A stretch of 7,940 nucleotides of DNA from Desulfosarcina sp. (GCA_030642405.1 DAOWNV010000122.1:1-7940), one strand, 5' to 3'; shown: positions 1 to 6,798, numbered from the stretch's first letter. The notes: generated by a model not told the origin, from the letters alone. Made by a program: numbers and translations.

Positions 1-108
1 ATGAATCCTGAAGTGGAATCCCTTAATGCTGCTACGGCCACGGCTATTGCCCTTTATTCTTGGAAGATAGGGTCACAGACAAATCAGGCAGCCTCCAGAA
101 ACTCATGA
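1..108 (+). CDS. SpoU/TrmH-family RNA methyltransferase, C-terminal end (partial)
   Basis: The frame starting at base 1 stays open to a TGA at 106-108 and encodes 35 residues. They begin NPEVESLNAATATAIALY, which closely resembles the last conserved motif of SpoU (TrmH-type SPOUT) 2'-O-ribose methyltransferases. In that family a VESLN(V/A)(S/A)xAxAIxLYE segment forms the knotted SAM-binding site near the C-terminus. The family methylates tRNA or 23S rRNA in the cytoplasm. The ATG at base 1 is probably an internal Met just before the motif rather than a start, because the motif is always C-terminal and there is no room for a catalytic domain. The remainder of the gene should lie left of the window. 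The last 25 bases overlap the end of the convergent HDOD gene. The RNA target cannot be told from this fragment. Family recognition rests on one motif recalled from memory. Confidence 0.68.
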   Translation: MNPEVESLNAATATAIALYSWKIGSQTNQAASRNS

Positions 109-932
109 ACTTCACGCCGGTACGCCTTGTAGGTGATCATTAAACCCTTGATTTGTTGTTTATCCGGAAAAAAATCGCTAAAAACACCCTGGTACACATG
201 GTACGCTAACCGATCCACGCCGATCCCCGTATCTACCATCATAGCAATCATGTCGGCCAGATAGAGGGTGGATGTGGCCGGGTCGTTGCGGGCAGCGGTG
301 TTTGGAAGATGGTGGTTTTCGATCATGTAGACCATGTGAGAACTGAAGTTCCACTGTTTAGCGATGATGCCGCCTAGCATCATGTGATCCATTCCCAACA
401 CCTCTTTTTCGGCTTCAACAAAACTCATGGCCTGGTCCGTCACCACTTTTTGAATGGAAGAGAGCTTGTCGGCCACGAACTCATGAAGAACGACCTTGCC
501 GATGTCTTTAAGAAGGGCCGCAGTGTATATCGCCGGAAGACTCATTAGGTCCTGTTGTCCGGCAAGGGTTCGGGCAACCATGGCAACCGCCAGGCTTTGG
601 CGCCAAAGGGCTCCTTTTTCCAAACCATATCCTTTTTGGGCTCGGTTCAAGTTGCCCGAAAGATTTTGAGACATTACCATTTCCACGACCTGCTGTAATC
701 CCAGCATGGAGACCGCCTGATGTACTGAATCGACTTTTACCGGCAATCCCATGTAGGCTGAATTGACCGTTTTCAACAGGTTTGCAGTTATGGCGGGATC
801 CCGTTCGACAACTTCTACCAAGTCCGGCAGAGAAGCTTCCGGATCATCAGCCAGTTCGAGCACTTTGTGGATGACTACGGGGATGGGGTCCAACTGATTA
901 ACCTTATTCAATATTATTCTCAGGTTATCCAT
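84..932 (-). CDS. HDOD domain protein (degenerate HD motif)
   Basis: This 282-residue cytoplasmic protein consists almost entirely of an HDOD domain, a non-catalytic relative of HD phosphohydrolases found in bacterial signalling. The N-terminal helical half shows LDPIPVVIHKVLELADDPEAS (about 14-34, split here by position only), then DPAITANLLKTVNSAYMGLP (45-64) and SVHQAVSMLGLQQVVE (69-84), all typical of the family. The second half has EVLGMDHMMLGGIIAKQWNF (177-196) and IENHHLP (204-210). The HD position reads LLKDIGK (140-146), so Lys142 replaces the metal-binding His and phosphohydrolase activity is unlikely. There is no receiver, GGDEF or EAL domain attached. The ATG at 930-932 is preceded by AAAGGA at 945-950, a somewhat long spacing of 12 bases. 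It is divergent from mlaC, and its 3' end overlaps the methyltransferase gene. HDOD proteins are usually regulators of motility, virulence or c-di-GMP responses; its partner here is unknown. Confidence 0.9.
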   Translation of the reverse strand: MDNLRIILNKVNQLDPIPVVIHKVLELADDPEASLPDLVEVVERDPAITANLLKTVNSAYMGLPVKVDSVHQAVSMLGLQQVVEMVMSQNLSGNLNRAQKGYGLEKGALWRQSLAVAMVARTLAGQQDLMSLPAIYTAALLKDIGKVVLHEFVADKLSSIQKVVTDQAMSFVEAEKEVLGMDHMMLGGIIAKQWNFSSHMVYMIENHHLPNTAARNDPATSTLYLADMIAMMVDTGIGVDRLAYHVYQGVFSDFFPDKQQIKGLMITYKAYRREVHEFLEAA

Positions 933-1105
933 TTCTAAAAGGCATCCTTTGATCTTTTGGGTTGGGGTCGCGAAAAATACTGCCAGCTTTATTGAGTATC
1001 GGTCTTTTTCATTTTGGCATTAGCTACTTTTTTCAAATCAACGAAGCTTGGATGGTCTGAAAATGAACCATAAAATAATTGGTTCTTTTCTTTACAATAC
1101 TTGAA

Positions 1106-1135
1106 TTGTCAGGTAGTTAAATGATGTTCTATAAG
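1106..1135 (+). promoter_or_regulatory. Candidate sigma70 promoter for mlaC and downstream genes
   Basis: TTGTCA at 1106-1111 (five of six matches to TTGACA) and TATAAG at 1130-1135 (five of six to TATAAT) are separated by 18 bases. Transcription would start near 1142 and give a leader of about 55 bases before the mlaC ATG. It lies in the 264-base divergent gap between the HDOD gene and mlaC. I saw no equally good promoter for the HDOD gene on the other strand, and no clear operator repeat. This is a consensus match by eye, not an experimental site. Confidence 0.45.
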
Positions 1136-1196
1136 AGTTCGTTACCAGAAATTTTTTTGGTGGCATCGAAGATTCAAATTTATTTCGGAGGCCCGT

Positions 1197-1826
1197 ATGA
1201 CCCATAAAACAATCATTTATACATGGATTTTGCTCTTCCTGTTGATCTTACCGATGATCGCCTTTTCCATGGAACCCATGGAGATCATTCAAGGACCCAT
1301 CGATAAGGTCATTGAAATTCTTAACAGCCCCAAATATCAAGAAAAGGGTACCAAATCAGCCCAGCGTGCCGAGATATGGAAAATTGTGAAGCCAATGTTC
1401 AACTTCGAAGAGATTTCCAAAAGAACCGTGGTCCGAAAATGGCGATCTTTTACCGATGAGGAGAAAGCTGCATTCACAGATGTGTTTTCCCAGTTTCTCG
1501 GTAACACATACGTTGATAAAATTCAGGGTGAATACCACAACGAAAAAATTGTATACATCGAGCAGAACTTTCATTCGGATGCATACGCCGAGGTGAAAAC
1601 AAAGATTATAAGAGATACTGTCGAAACAACGGTCGACTACCGAATGATAAAAAAGGGCGAGGCGTCGTGGAAAGTATACGACATTATCATGGAGGGCGTA
1701 AGCCTTGTGAAAAATTACCGCACCCAGTTTGCAACTATTTTAAAAAAGGAGAGCCCCGCCCAACTCATCGAACGGCTAAATAAAAAATTGACGGAACAGA
1801 ATAAGCGGCTTTCCGAAAACGGATAA
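1197..1826 (+). CDS. mlaC: MlaC/Ttg2D-family periplasmic phospholipid-binding protein
   Basis: The product (209 residues) resembles MlaC, the periplasmic carrier that moves phospholipids between the outer-membrane MlaA complex and the inner-membrane MlaFEDB ABC transporter. A Sec signal peptide is visible: a lysine near the N-terminus, a hydrophobic stretch at about 6-21, and a likely cleavage after AFS (22-24). The mature part has the family pattern: EIWKIVKPMFNFEEISKRTV (59-78), a W-R-x-[FL]-[ST] segment at WRSFTDEEKAAF (82-93), FLGNTYVDKI (100-109), and a C-terminal KNYRTQF (172-178) that corresponds to the conserved NYRxxF motif. Length matches the family. The ATG has a strong GGAGG at 1187-1191 with 5 bases of spacing. 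It is followed 37 bases later by mlaA on the same strand, which supports the call. Genes for MlaB, D, E and F are not in this window. Confidence 0.9.
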   Translation: MTHKTIIYTWILLFLLILPMIAFSMEPMEIIQGPIDKVIEILNSPKYQEKGTKSAQRAEIWKIVKPMFNFEEISKRTVVRKWRSFTDEEKAAFTDVFSQFLGNTYVDKIQGEYHNEKIVYIEQNFHSDAYAEVKTKIIRDTVETTVDYRMIKKGEASWKVYDIIMEGVSLVKNYRTQFATILKKESPAQLIERLNKKLTEQNKRLSENG

Positions 1827-1863
1827 TTTATACTTTTTGACCTTGTTTTTTTTCCGGACGTAG

Positions 1864-2709
1864 ATGGAAAAATCTGATGATAAGATGCTCATAGTGAAAC
1901 ATTGCAGGTGGTTAATCGTTCTCGTTGTTTTCCTGTTGATGGCCGGTACGGTTAGAGCCGATGATTCCGTTCAACCGATGGACACGCCTGCCTCTGAAGG
2001 GGAAGATGCTGATTATTACGATCCTTTTGACAAGGACGATGGTACGCTTTACGACGAGGGTGATGGGTCATTAGAGACGGTTGCAGACCCGATGGCAGGG
2101 TTCAACCGGGCTGTTTTTACATTGAACGACGGGCTCTATTTTTGGGTGCTTAAACCCGTTGCGCTTGGGTATTCGTACGTTGTGCCTTCTGAGATCCGGG
2201 TGTGCGTGAAGAACTTTTTCTTCAACCTCTTGGTGCCCGTCCGGTTGGTTAACTGCCTACTGCAAGGCAAGGGCAAGGCTGCCGTGGGTGAGCTTGGCCG
2301 GTTCACCGTTAATACCACATTGGGTTGTTTGGGTTTGATGGATCCTGCAACGATTTACCCGACACTGAATCCTCCCGAGGAGGACATGGGGCAGACCTTT
2401 GGATATCACGGAATTGGAAATGGGTTTTACATCGTCTGGCCGTTTATCGGCCCATCAACTCTGCGTGATACGATCGGAAGTATCGGGGATTGGGCGTTGA
2501 ACCCGTTTTCTTTCATGCAGTTGATTAATCTGGAAGCGGGTGTGCTGACTTCAAGTGAAACGAGTGTTGTTGTATTCGGAGTAAGAACCATCAATGATAC
2601 TTCCTTTCAGATCGGCCAATATGAAATGTTGAAAGATGCAGCACTTGACCCATATGTGGCTTTCCGGGACGCCTACATTCAAAACAGGAACAGTAAAATT
2701 GCACAGTAG
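1864..2709 (+). CDS. mlaA: MlaA/VacJ-family outer-membrane phospholipid-removal protein, no lipobox
   Basis: MlaA forms a ring in the outer leaflet of the outer membrane that removes mislocalised phospholipids and passes them to MlaC. Family landmarks are DPMAGFNRAVF (75-85), the KPVALGYSYVVPSEIR region (97-112), GRFTVNTTLGCLGLMDPA (145-162), EDMGQTFGYHGIGNGFYIV (173-191), WPFIGPSTLRD (192-202) and DPYVAFRDAY (262-271). The N-terminus has a hydrophobic export segment (about 17-28) ending in TVRADD, which looks like a signal peptidase I site after Ala32. E. coli MlaA is a lipoprotein, but here no Cys follows the hydrophobic segment; Cys14 lies before it. An acidic, low-complexity linker (about 46-70) precedes the domain. 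The start could instead be Met8 (ATG at 1885), giving a more compact signal peptide. Neither start has a strong ribosome binding site. It probably shares a transcript with mlaC. Confidence 0.9.
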   Translation: MEKSDDKMLIVKHCRWLIVLVVFLLMAGTVRADDSVQPMDTPASEGEDADYYDPFDKDDGTLYDEGDGSLETVADPMAGFNRAVFTLNDGLYFWVLKPVALGYSYVVPSEIRVCVKNFFFNLLVPVRLVNCLLQGKGKAAVGELGRFTVNTTLGCLGLMDPATIYPTLNPPEEDMGQTFGYHGIGNGFYIVWPFIGPSTLRDTIGSIGDWALNPFSFMQLINLEAGVLTSSETSVVVFGVRTINDTSFQIGQYEMLKDAALDPYVAFRDAYIQNRNSKIAQ

Positions 2710-2797
2710 GGGCGCGAAACGTCGTCATTTATTTTTGCGCTAAACACGATAGTCAAACCAAACCGACAAAATAGACTCCAGGCTGGAATTCATAACC

Positions 2798-4564
2798 ATG
2801 TACAACCAATTTTTCGGCTTCAAGGAAAAACCGTTCAAGCTGGTGCCCAATCCGGAATACCTTTACCTGTCACGCATTCATGAGGAAGTGCTGGCCCATC
2901 TGAATTATGCGGCAGACGATGGCGAGGGTTTTGTTGGAATTACAGGCGAAATAGGTACCGGAAAAACGACATTGTGCCGTATGTTTCTGGAAAACCTGGC
3001 CGAAAACACGGAGGCCGCATACATTTTCAACCCGAAACTGGATGCACTACAACTCCTCAAAGCAATCAACGATGAGTTCGGCATTTCTTCGGACGGAGAA
3101 TCGATTAAAACGCTCATCGACCGTTTCAACCGGTTTTTGCTGGAAAAAAAGGTGGAAAACAAACAAGTGATCCTGCTGGTCGATGAGGCGCAAAATTTAA
3201 GTGCAGATGTGCTTGAACAGCTGCGATTGCTATCCAATCTGGAAACAACCACAAGCAAATTGTTGCAGATTATTCTGGTGGGACAGCCCGAGTTGGCTGA
3301 AATGCTGGAATCGGACAGGCTTCGACAGTTAAACCAGCGTATTTCACTGAGTTGTCACCTGGTTCCTTTAAGCAAAGTTGAAACCCGAGAGTATATCCGC
3401 CATCGTATTCACATTGCTTCTCGAAAGCCGGGCCTGGTTTTTACGCCGATAGCCTGCCGGGCCATATTCAAATATAGCAAAGGCGTGCCGCGGCTTATCA
3501 ACATCGCCTGCGACCGGACCCTTCTTACCGCTTATTCCAAAGGAACACACAGCATCACCTATGCTATTGTAAAAAGAGCTCTGGGAGAGTTGGACAATCA
3601 ACCAAACCGGATCCGAATCAAACGATTTAATTGGGAAAAGTGGATTGTTGGACTGCTGGCCGTGTTGGTCGTTTTGGTTCTCGGAATGATTGCAGGTCAA
3701 ATATGGACGGGTTGGAGCGACAAACGATCCGAGACATCCGCTTGGATGGATTTTACCGGAAAGTCCACAAATCCCTCAATAGGTTCGGTTGAGCCAGGTG
3801 TGAGAAATGAGCCGGGGCCGGCGTTAGCCCGCCTGTCGCCTCCTCCTCGGCAGCTTGGGGATATACCATCAGAAATATCGGCAGCGGAACTTGTTACAAA
3901 AAAATTTTTTGGCGGCATTGAACAGGTGATGGCATCGACAGACACCATGAGTTCACGCGCCAGTGCGATGACAGCAGTTTTACAGTTATGGACCGGGAAG
4001 GAAACGCCTGTCGTTGGAACCATGGATGGAGTGAACAACGACACCTTTTTTCAGATCGCAACAAGGCGTAATGCAATGGAATCTTTACGTCTTCAGGGTG
4101 ACCTCAACATGGTCCGTGCTTTGAACTTACCGGCCATTTTGGAATTTCCTCACTTGGCCGAAAACGGTCCTGTGTTCATGGCTTTTCTTGGTTTTGAGGG
4201 AGAAAACCTCAGATTTGAGAACAATGGGGATTCTTTTTCCGTTCCTTCCTCATCCTTGGCCGGATTATGGAATGGAGTTGCTTATATTCCTTGGAAAAAC
4301 TTTTACAATTATACCGGGATTATTCCGATTTCCTCACCCGGAGAGGTCATTGTGTCATTGAAAGTGCATCTGAGGCGCCTGGGGTTCCCCATGAAAGAGA
4401 TGAACCCAGCTTATGATTCACTCACCCGCCTTGCCGTGGAAACGATCCAGAGACGGAACGGGTTGGATGTGGATGGGATGGTGGGACCGATGACAAAGAT
4501 TGTCCTTTATAATGAAGATCAATCGTTGAGCACTCCCCACTTAACAAGTATGTCGCAAGAATGA
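2798..4564 (+). CDS. gspA: GspA/ExeA-like AAA ATPase with periplasmic peptidoglycan-binding domain
   Basis: This 588-residue protein has an ExeA-type architecture. The N-terminus, MYNQFFGFKEKPFKLVPNP, is the usual opening of this ATPase family. Walker A is GEIGTGKTT (50-58), Walker B is VILLVDEAQ (124-132), and a sensor-like IILVGQPEL follows (158-166). A single membrane helix spans about 282-302. It is followed by a Pro/Ser-rich linker, then a region (about 385-508) whose layout recalls the C39-peptidase-like fold of GspA proteins but has no cysteine to act as a nucleophile. The C-terminus (about 515-570) is a PG_binding_1 domain with the GLDVDGMVGPMTK signature (555-567). ExeA with ExeB is known to use ATP and bind peptidoglycan to help the type II secretin assemble. 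The downstream gspB strongly supports this role over the related exosortase-associated or MshM ATPases. The ribosome binding site is weak (GGA at 2785-2787). The gap to mlaA is 88 bases, with no clear promoter or terminator. Confidence 0.88.
   Translation: MYNQFFGFKEKPFKLVPNPEYLYLSRIHEEVLAHLNYAADDGEGFVGITGEIGTGKTTLCRMFLENLAENTEAAYIFNPKLDALQLLKAINDEFGISSDGESIKTLIDRFNRFLLEKKVENKQVILLVDEAQNLSADVLEQLRLLSNLETTTSKLLQIILVGQPELAEMLESDRLRQLNQRISLSCHLVPLSKVETREYIRHRIHIASRKPGLVFTPIACRAIFKYSKGVPRLINIACDRTLLTAYSKGTHSITYAIVKRALGELDNQPNRIRIKRFNWEKWIVGLLAVLVVLVLGMIAGQIWTGWSDKRSETSAWMDFTGKSTNPSIGSVEPGVRNEPGPALARLSPPPRQLGDIPSEISAAELVTKKFFGGIEQVMASTDTMSSRASAMTAVLQLWTGKETPVVGTMDGVNNDTFFQIATRRNAMESLRLQGDLNMVRALNLPAILEFPHLAENGPVFMAFLGFEGENLRFENNGDSFSVPSSSLAGLWNGVAYIPWKNFYNYTGIIPISSPGEVIVSLKVHLRRLGFPMKEMNPAYDSLTRLAVETIQRRNGLDVDGMVGPMTKIVLYNEDQSLSTPHLTSMSQE
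3898..3904 (+). other. Possible slippery A7 heptamer in gspA
   Basis: Seven A residues directly followed by six T fall in gspA at codons 367-371 (Thr-Lys-Lys-Phe-Phe). In the reading frame the run is A AAA AAA, a classic slippery arrangement for -1 slippage. A -1 shift would add five residues (Ile-Phe-Trp-Arg-His) after Lys369 and stop at TGA 3919-3921. The 374-residue product would keep the ATPase and membrane helix but lose the C39-like and peptidoglycan-binding domains. I see no obvious stimulatory stem just downstream, so use of the site is uncertain. Confidence 0.25.
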
Positions 4565-4574
4565 TGGTATTCGC

Positions 4575-4581
4575 AAAGGAG
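4575..4581 (+). promoter_or_regulatory. Ribosome binding site fixing the TTG start of gspB
   Basis: AAAGGAG lies 8 bases upstream of the TTG at 4590-4592. No ATG or GTG start suits the conserved GspB N-terminus, so this strong site together with the family match selects TTG as the start codon. Confidence 0.7.
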
Positions 4582-4589
4582 TTGAATCG

Positions 4590-5414
4590 TTGAGTTCCAT
4601 TTTGGATGCGTTAAAAAAGGCCGACCAGGAAGCCACTACGGAAAGGTGTGTGAATACACCCTGGCAGCACCCTGCGCCTGTAGAATCGTCAAGATGGAAA
4701 CACAGGATTCGTAGGTGGATTTTTTTGTGTCTTGTTATCTGCATATCCATTGCCGGTGTCAGATTTTGGCAGACCCGGGACACAAAGCCCCTCAACAGGG
4801 AAACTTCATTGAAAGCAACACATGCATCCGGTCAGGCCAGGGAGGCAATACCTCCTGCAGCCTCCCGGAAGTTGGTACCTGTTGTACCCTTGGTGGAGCC
4901 CTTGCAAAAAACACGGACCGGTAATACTGCCCGACAACCGGAACAACCCCCGTTTCAGAACACAATCAGCCACGCCGCAACAAAAAAAATAGAACGACCT
5001 CTTACGGCTCTGAAATTATCGCAGACCGCCAATGAATCGACATCAGTGCCCCCAGTTCCGTCAGAAGAACTTAAATTCAAACCCAACCGGAATCAAGTTT
5101 CCGGCTCAAAACCGGGTAAGGAAGAATTCATTCCGCGCGCCTCGCAGCCAACACCAACAAAGACAGAAACAGAGACAGGCCGGCAGGAGATGGCCTCTCA
5201 GGTTGAGGAAAAAAACTATAGAAACGATCAGCGAATTGACCTTCAGGCCTTGGTATGGGCGCCGGAACCGGGAGGGCGGTTTGTGGTGATCAACAACCAA
5301 CTGGTCCGTGAAGGAGGATCTGTAGGCAGTATCGTCGTTGAGAAAATCAATGAGGATGATGTATGGTTGAATGAAGGCAACGATCAGTGGTATCAAGCAT
5401 TTACCGTTAGATAG
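4590..5414 (+). CDS. gspB: GspB/ExeB-like type II secretion assembly protein
   Basis: The protein (274 residues) is the partner of GspA. It begins MSSILDALKKADQEA, the characteristic cytoplasmic N-terminal motif of GspB proteins. One membrane helix follows at about 43-59 (WIFLCLVICISIAGVRF). A long, low-complexity Pro/Thr/Ser/Lys-rich periplasmic stretch (about 65-210) leads to a compact C-terminal GspB domain (215-273), recognisable by IDLQALVWAPEPGGRFVVIN (216-235), LVREGG (238-243) and a final DDVWLNEGNDQWYQAFTVR. In Aeromonas, ExeB forms a complex with ExeA that acts on peptidoglycan and the secretin ExeD; TonB-like reach across the periplasm is suggested by the linker. Translation starts at TTG, 25 bases after the gspA stop, so the two genes are very probably co-transcribed. 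No core type II secretion genes (gspC-M) are in the window. Confidence 0.88.
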   Translation: MSSILDALKKADQEATTERCVNTPWQHPAPVESSRWKHRIRRWIFLCLVICISIAGVRFWQTRDTKPLNRETSLKATHASGQAREAIPPAASRKLVPVVPLVEPLQKTRTGNTARQPEQPPFQNTISHAATKKIERPLTALKLSQTANESTSVPPVPSEELKFKPNRNQVSGSKPGKEEFIPRASQPTPTKTETETGRQEMASQVEEKNYRNDQRIDLQALVWAPEPGGRFVVINNQLVREGGSVGSIVVEKINEDDVWLNEGNDQWYQAFTVR

Positions 5415-5472
5415 ACTTCTCTTTTTGTTTTCCCACAAGGCATGTAACATGCATAAAAACGGGCAAAATAAA

Positions 5473-5480
5473 AGAAGGAT
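5473..5480 (+). promoter_or_regulatory. Ribosome binding site for the M23 peptidase start at 5488
   Basis: AGAAGGAT sits 7 bases before the ATG at 5488-5490. The frame is open further upstream to an ATG at 5371, but that one lies inside gspB, lacks a comparable site, and would put 39 residues in front of a normal signal peptide. The site therefore decides the start at 5488. Confidence 0.65.
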
Positions 5481-5487
5481 TACGAAT

Positions 5488-6798
5488 ATGCCTCGGAAGA
5501 GCAATGGTATCGCCCAGCGCTTGGTTTTTTATTTAATCGGTGTCTTTTTCCTGTTTGCCTGTCCGGGCTTCGCATTTGATAGCCAAAAAGGTCAATACGA
5601 TACAACGGGGTCTGTTGCTGATTCGATTTCCGTTTCAACAAACGTCGTGGTCGAAGGGCAACTGAATCACCGCACCCTATGTGCAGCATTACTATCATAC
5701 GATATCTCGGAAGCCGAAATTCTGGCACTCAGTAATTCCTTTAAGCCGGTTTTCGATTTTCGTTGCTCTCGACCGAAAGACAGATATCATATTTGTGTTG
5801 ATGATAACAATAGGATTCAAAAATTTGTTTATAAAACCAGTCCGTTGGATGAATATGAAGCCATCAAAAGGGACGATGGCGGGTATCGGGTTTACAAGCG
5901 GGAAATTGTTCTGAACAGGCAGGTGGCAGCCAAAGTGTTCACCATCGATACATCCCTTTGCAAGGCCGTGGCCGAGAGCGGGGAAACCCATGAAATTGCC
6001 AATCAGATAGTAGAAATTTTTGCTTGGGACATCGACTTCTACCTGTATCCTCGCAAGGGAGACCGGATCGCCGTGGTTTTCGAGCGCTACTACAGAGATG
6101 GAAAATATGTTAAAAATGGAAAGATTCTTGCCGCCCGATACGCAGGTTCACAAAAAACTTATTCTGCTGTTAACTTTAATGACGGTCAGTATGACGAATA
6201 TTATGATCAAGACGGGAACCCTTTAAAAAAGATGTTTTTAAGGATTCCCGTGAAGTTCGGAAAAATGACATCCTCTTATTCCATCCGACGCTTCCATCCG
6301 GTTTACAAACGCTATAAGCCACACACCGGAATCGATTACGGTGCGTCGATCGGGACACCGATTTTTGCCACTGCCAACGGAAAAGTCACTTTTTCGGGAA
6401 GAAAAGGCGGATATGGCAAACTGATCATACTCAAGCATCCCAATGGTTACCAAACTTACTATGGTCATTGCAGCAAGCTTTTGAAAAAGAAGGGTGACCT
6501 GGTGGAACAGGGCCAGGTTGTCGCCCGTGTGGGAATGACAGGTGTGACCACAGGCCCTCATGTTCATTATGAAGTCCGCGTGAATGGAAAGCCCATCAAT
6601 CCCAATACTGTAAAAAAGAGCAGGGCTAAACCCTTACGGCCTGAATTAATGGCTGAATTCAGGAAAGTGGTTCATCAGCGAATGCTGCTGGTTAACAACC
6701 TTCTGGACGAGAAAACCAGTTTGGCGATGTCGCCCCGGGAGAATGAAAATTCCTTATATAGTTTGGTCTGGAAAGAGAAAAATGTCGGCAAAGAGTAA
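5488..6798 (+). CDS. M23-family peptidoglycan DD-endopeptidase (MepM/Csd3-like)
   Basis: The mature enzyme should cut peptide cross-links in peptidoglycan in the periplasm. From the chosen start the protein has 436 residues. A signal sequence covers about 1-29 (hydrophobic 12-24). Its end reads LFACPGFAFD, so cleavage could be by signal peptidase I after Ala29 or, less likely, lipoprotein processing at Cys25. Residues about 55-150 resemble the N-terminal OapA/LysM-like regulatory domain of Csd3 and MepM, and about 150-250 the second family domain. The catalytic LytM domain covers about 265-372: HTGIDYG gives zinc ligands His279 and Asp283, YGHCSK gives His327, and GPHVHYEV gives His358 and His360, so all expected active-site residues are present. 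A charged tail of about 60 residues follows. It lies 73 bases after gspB in the same direction, possibly one transcript. No transmembrane anchor or LysM repeat is evident beyond this. Confidence 0.92.
   Translation: MPRKSNGIAQRLVFYLIGVFFLFACPGFAFDSQKGQYDTTGSVADSISVSTNVVVEGQLNHRTLCAALLSYDISEAEILALSNSFKPVFDFRCSRPKDRYHICVDDNNRIQKFVYKTSPLDEYEAIKRDDGGYRVYKREIVLNRQVAAKVFTIDTSLCKAVAESGETHEIANQIVEIFAWDIDFYLYPRKGDRIAVVFERYYRDGKYVKNGKILAARYAGSQKTYSAVNFNDGQYDEYYDQDGNPLKKMFLRIPVKFGKMTSSYSIRRFHPVYKRYKPHTGIDYGASIGTPIFATANGKVTFSGRKGGYGKLIILKHPNGYQTYYGHCSKLLKKKGDLVEQGQVVARVGMTGVTTGPHVHYEVRVNGKPINPNTVKKSRAKPLRPELMAEFRKVVHQRMLLVNNLLDEKTSLAMSPRENENSLYSLVWKEKNVGKE

Noticed and set aside
968..990. Sigma54-like TGGCA element on the minus strand upstream of the HDOD gene
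   Set aside because: The GG and GC elements are 11 rather than 10 bases apart and the rest of the match is poor.
1812..1853. Possible terminator between mlaC and mlaA (TCCG-AAAA-CGGA stem and a later T8 run)
   Set aside because: The stem has only four pairs and the T run starts 22 bases after it, so intrinsic termination is unlikely.
2905..3258. 117-codon open frame on the minus strand opposite gspA
   Set aside because: It runs opposite a well-conserved ATPase domain, is Ser/Arg-rich in the manner of antisense shadow frames, and resembles no family I know.
5440..5452. Small hairpin GCATG-TAA-CATGC after gspB
   Set aside because: The stem is five pairs and is followed by A residues rather than T on the coding strand, so it is not a terminator for gspB; no other role is visible.
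5371..5487. Upstream extension of the M23 gene to an ATG at 5371 inside gspB
   Set aside because: It would add 39 residues in front of a good signal peptide and overlap gspB by 44 bases; the ATG at 5488 has a clear ribosome binding site.
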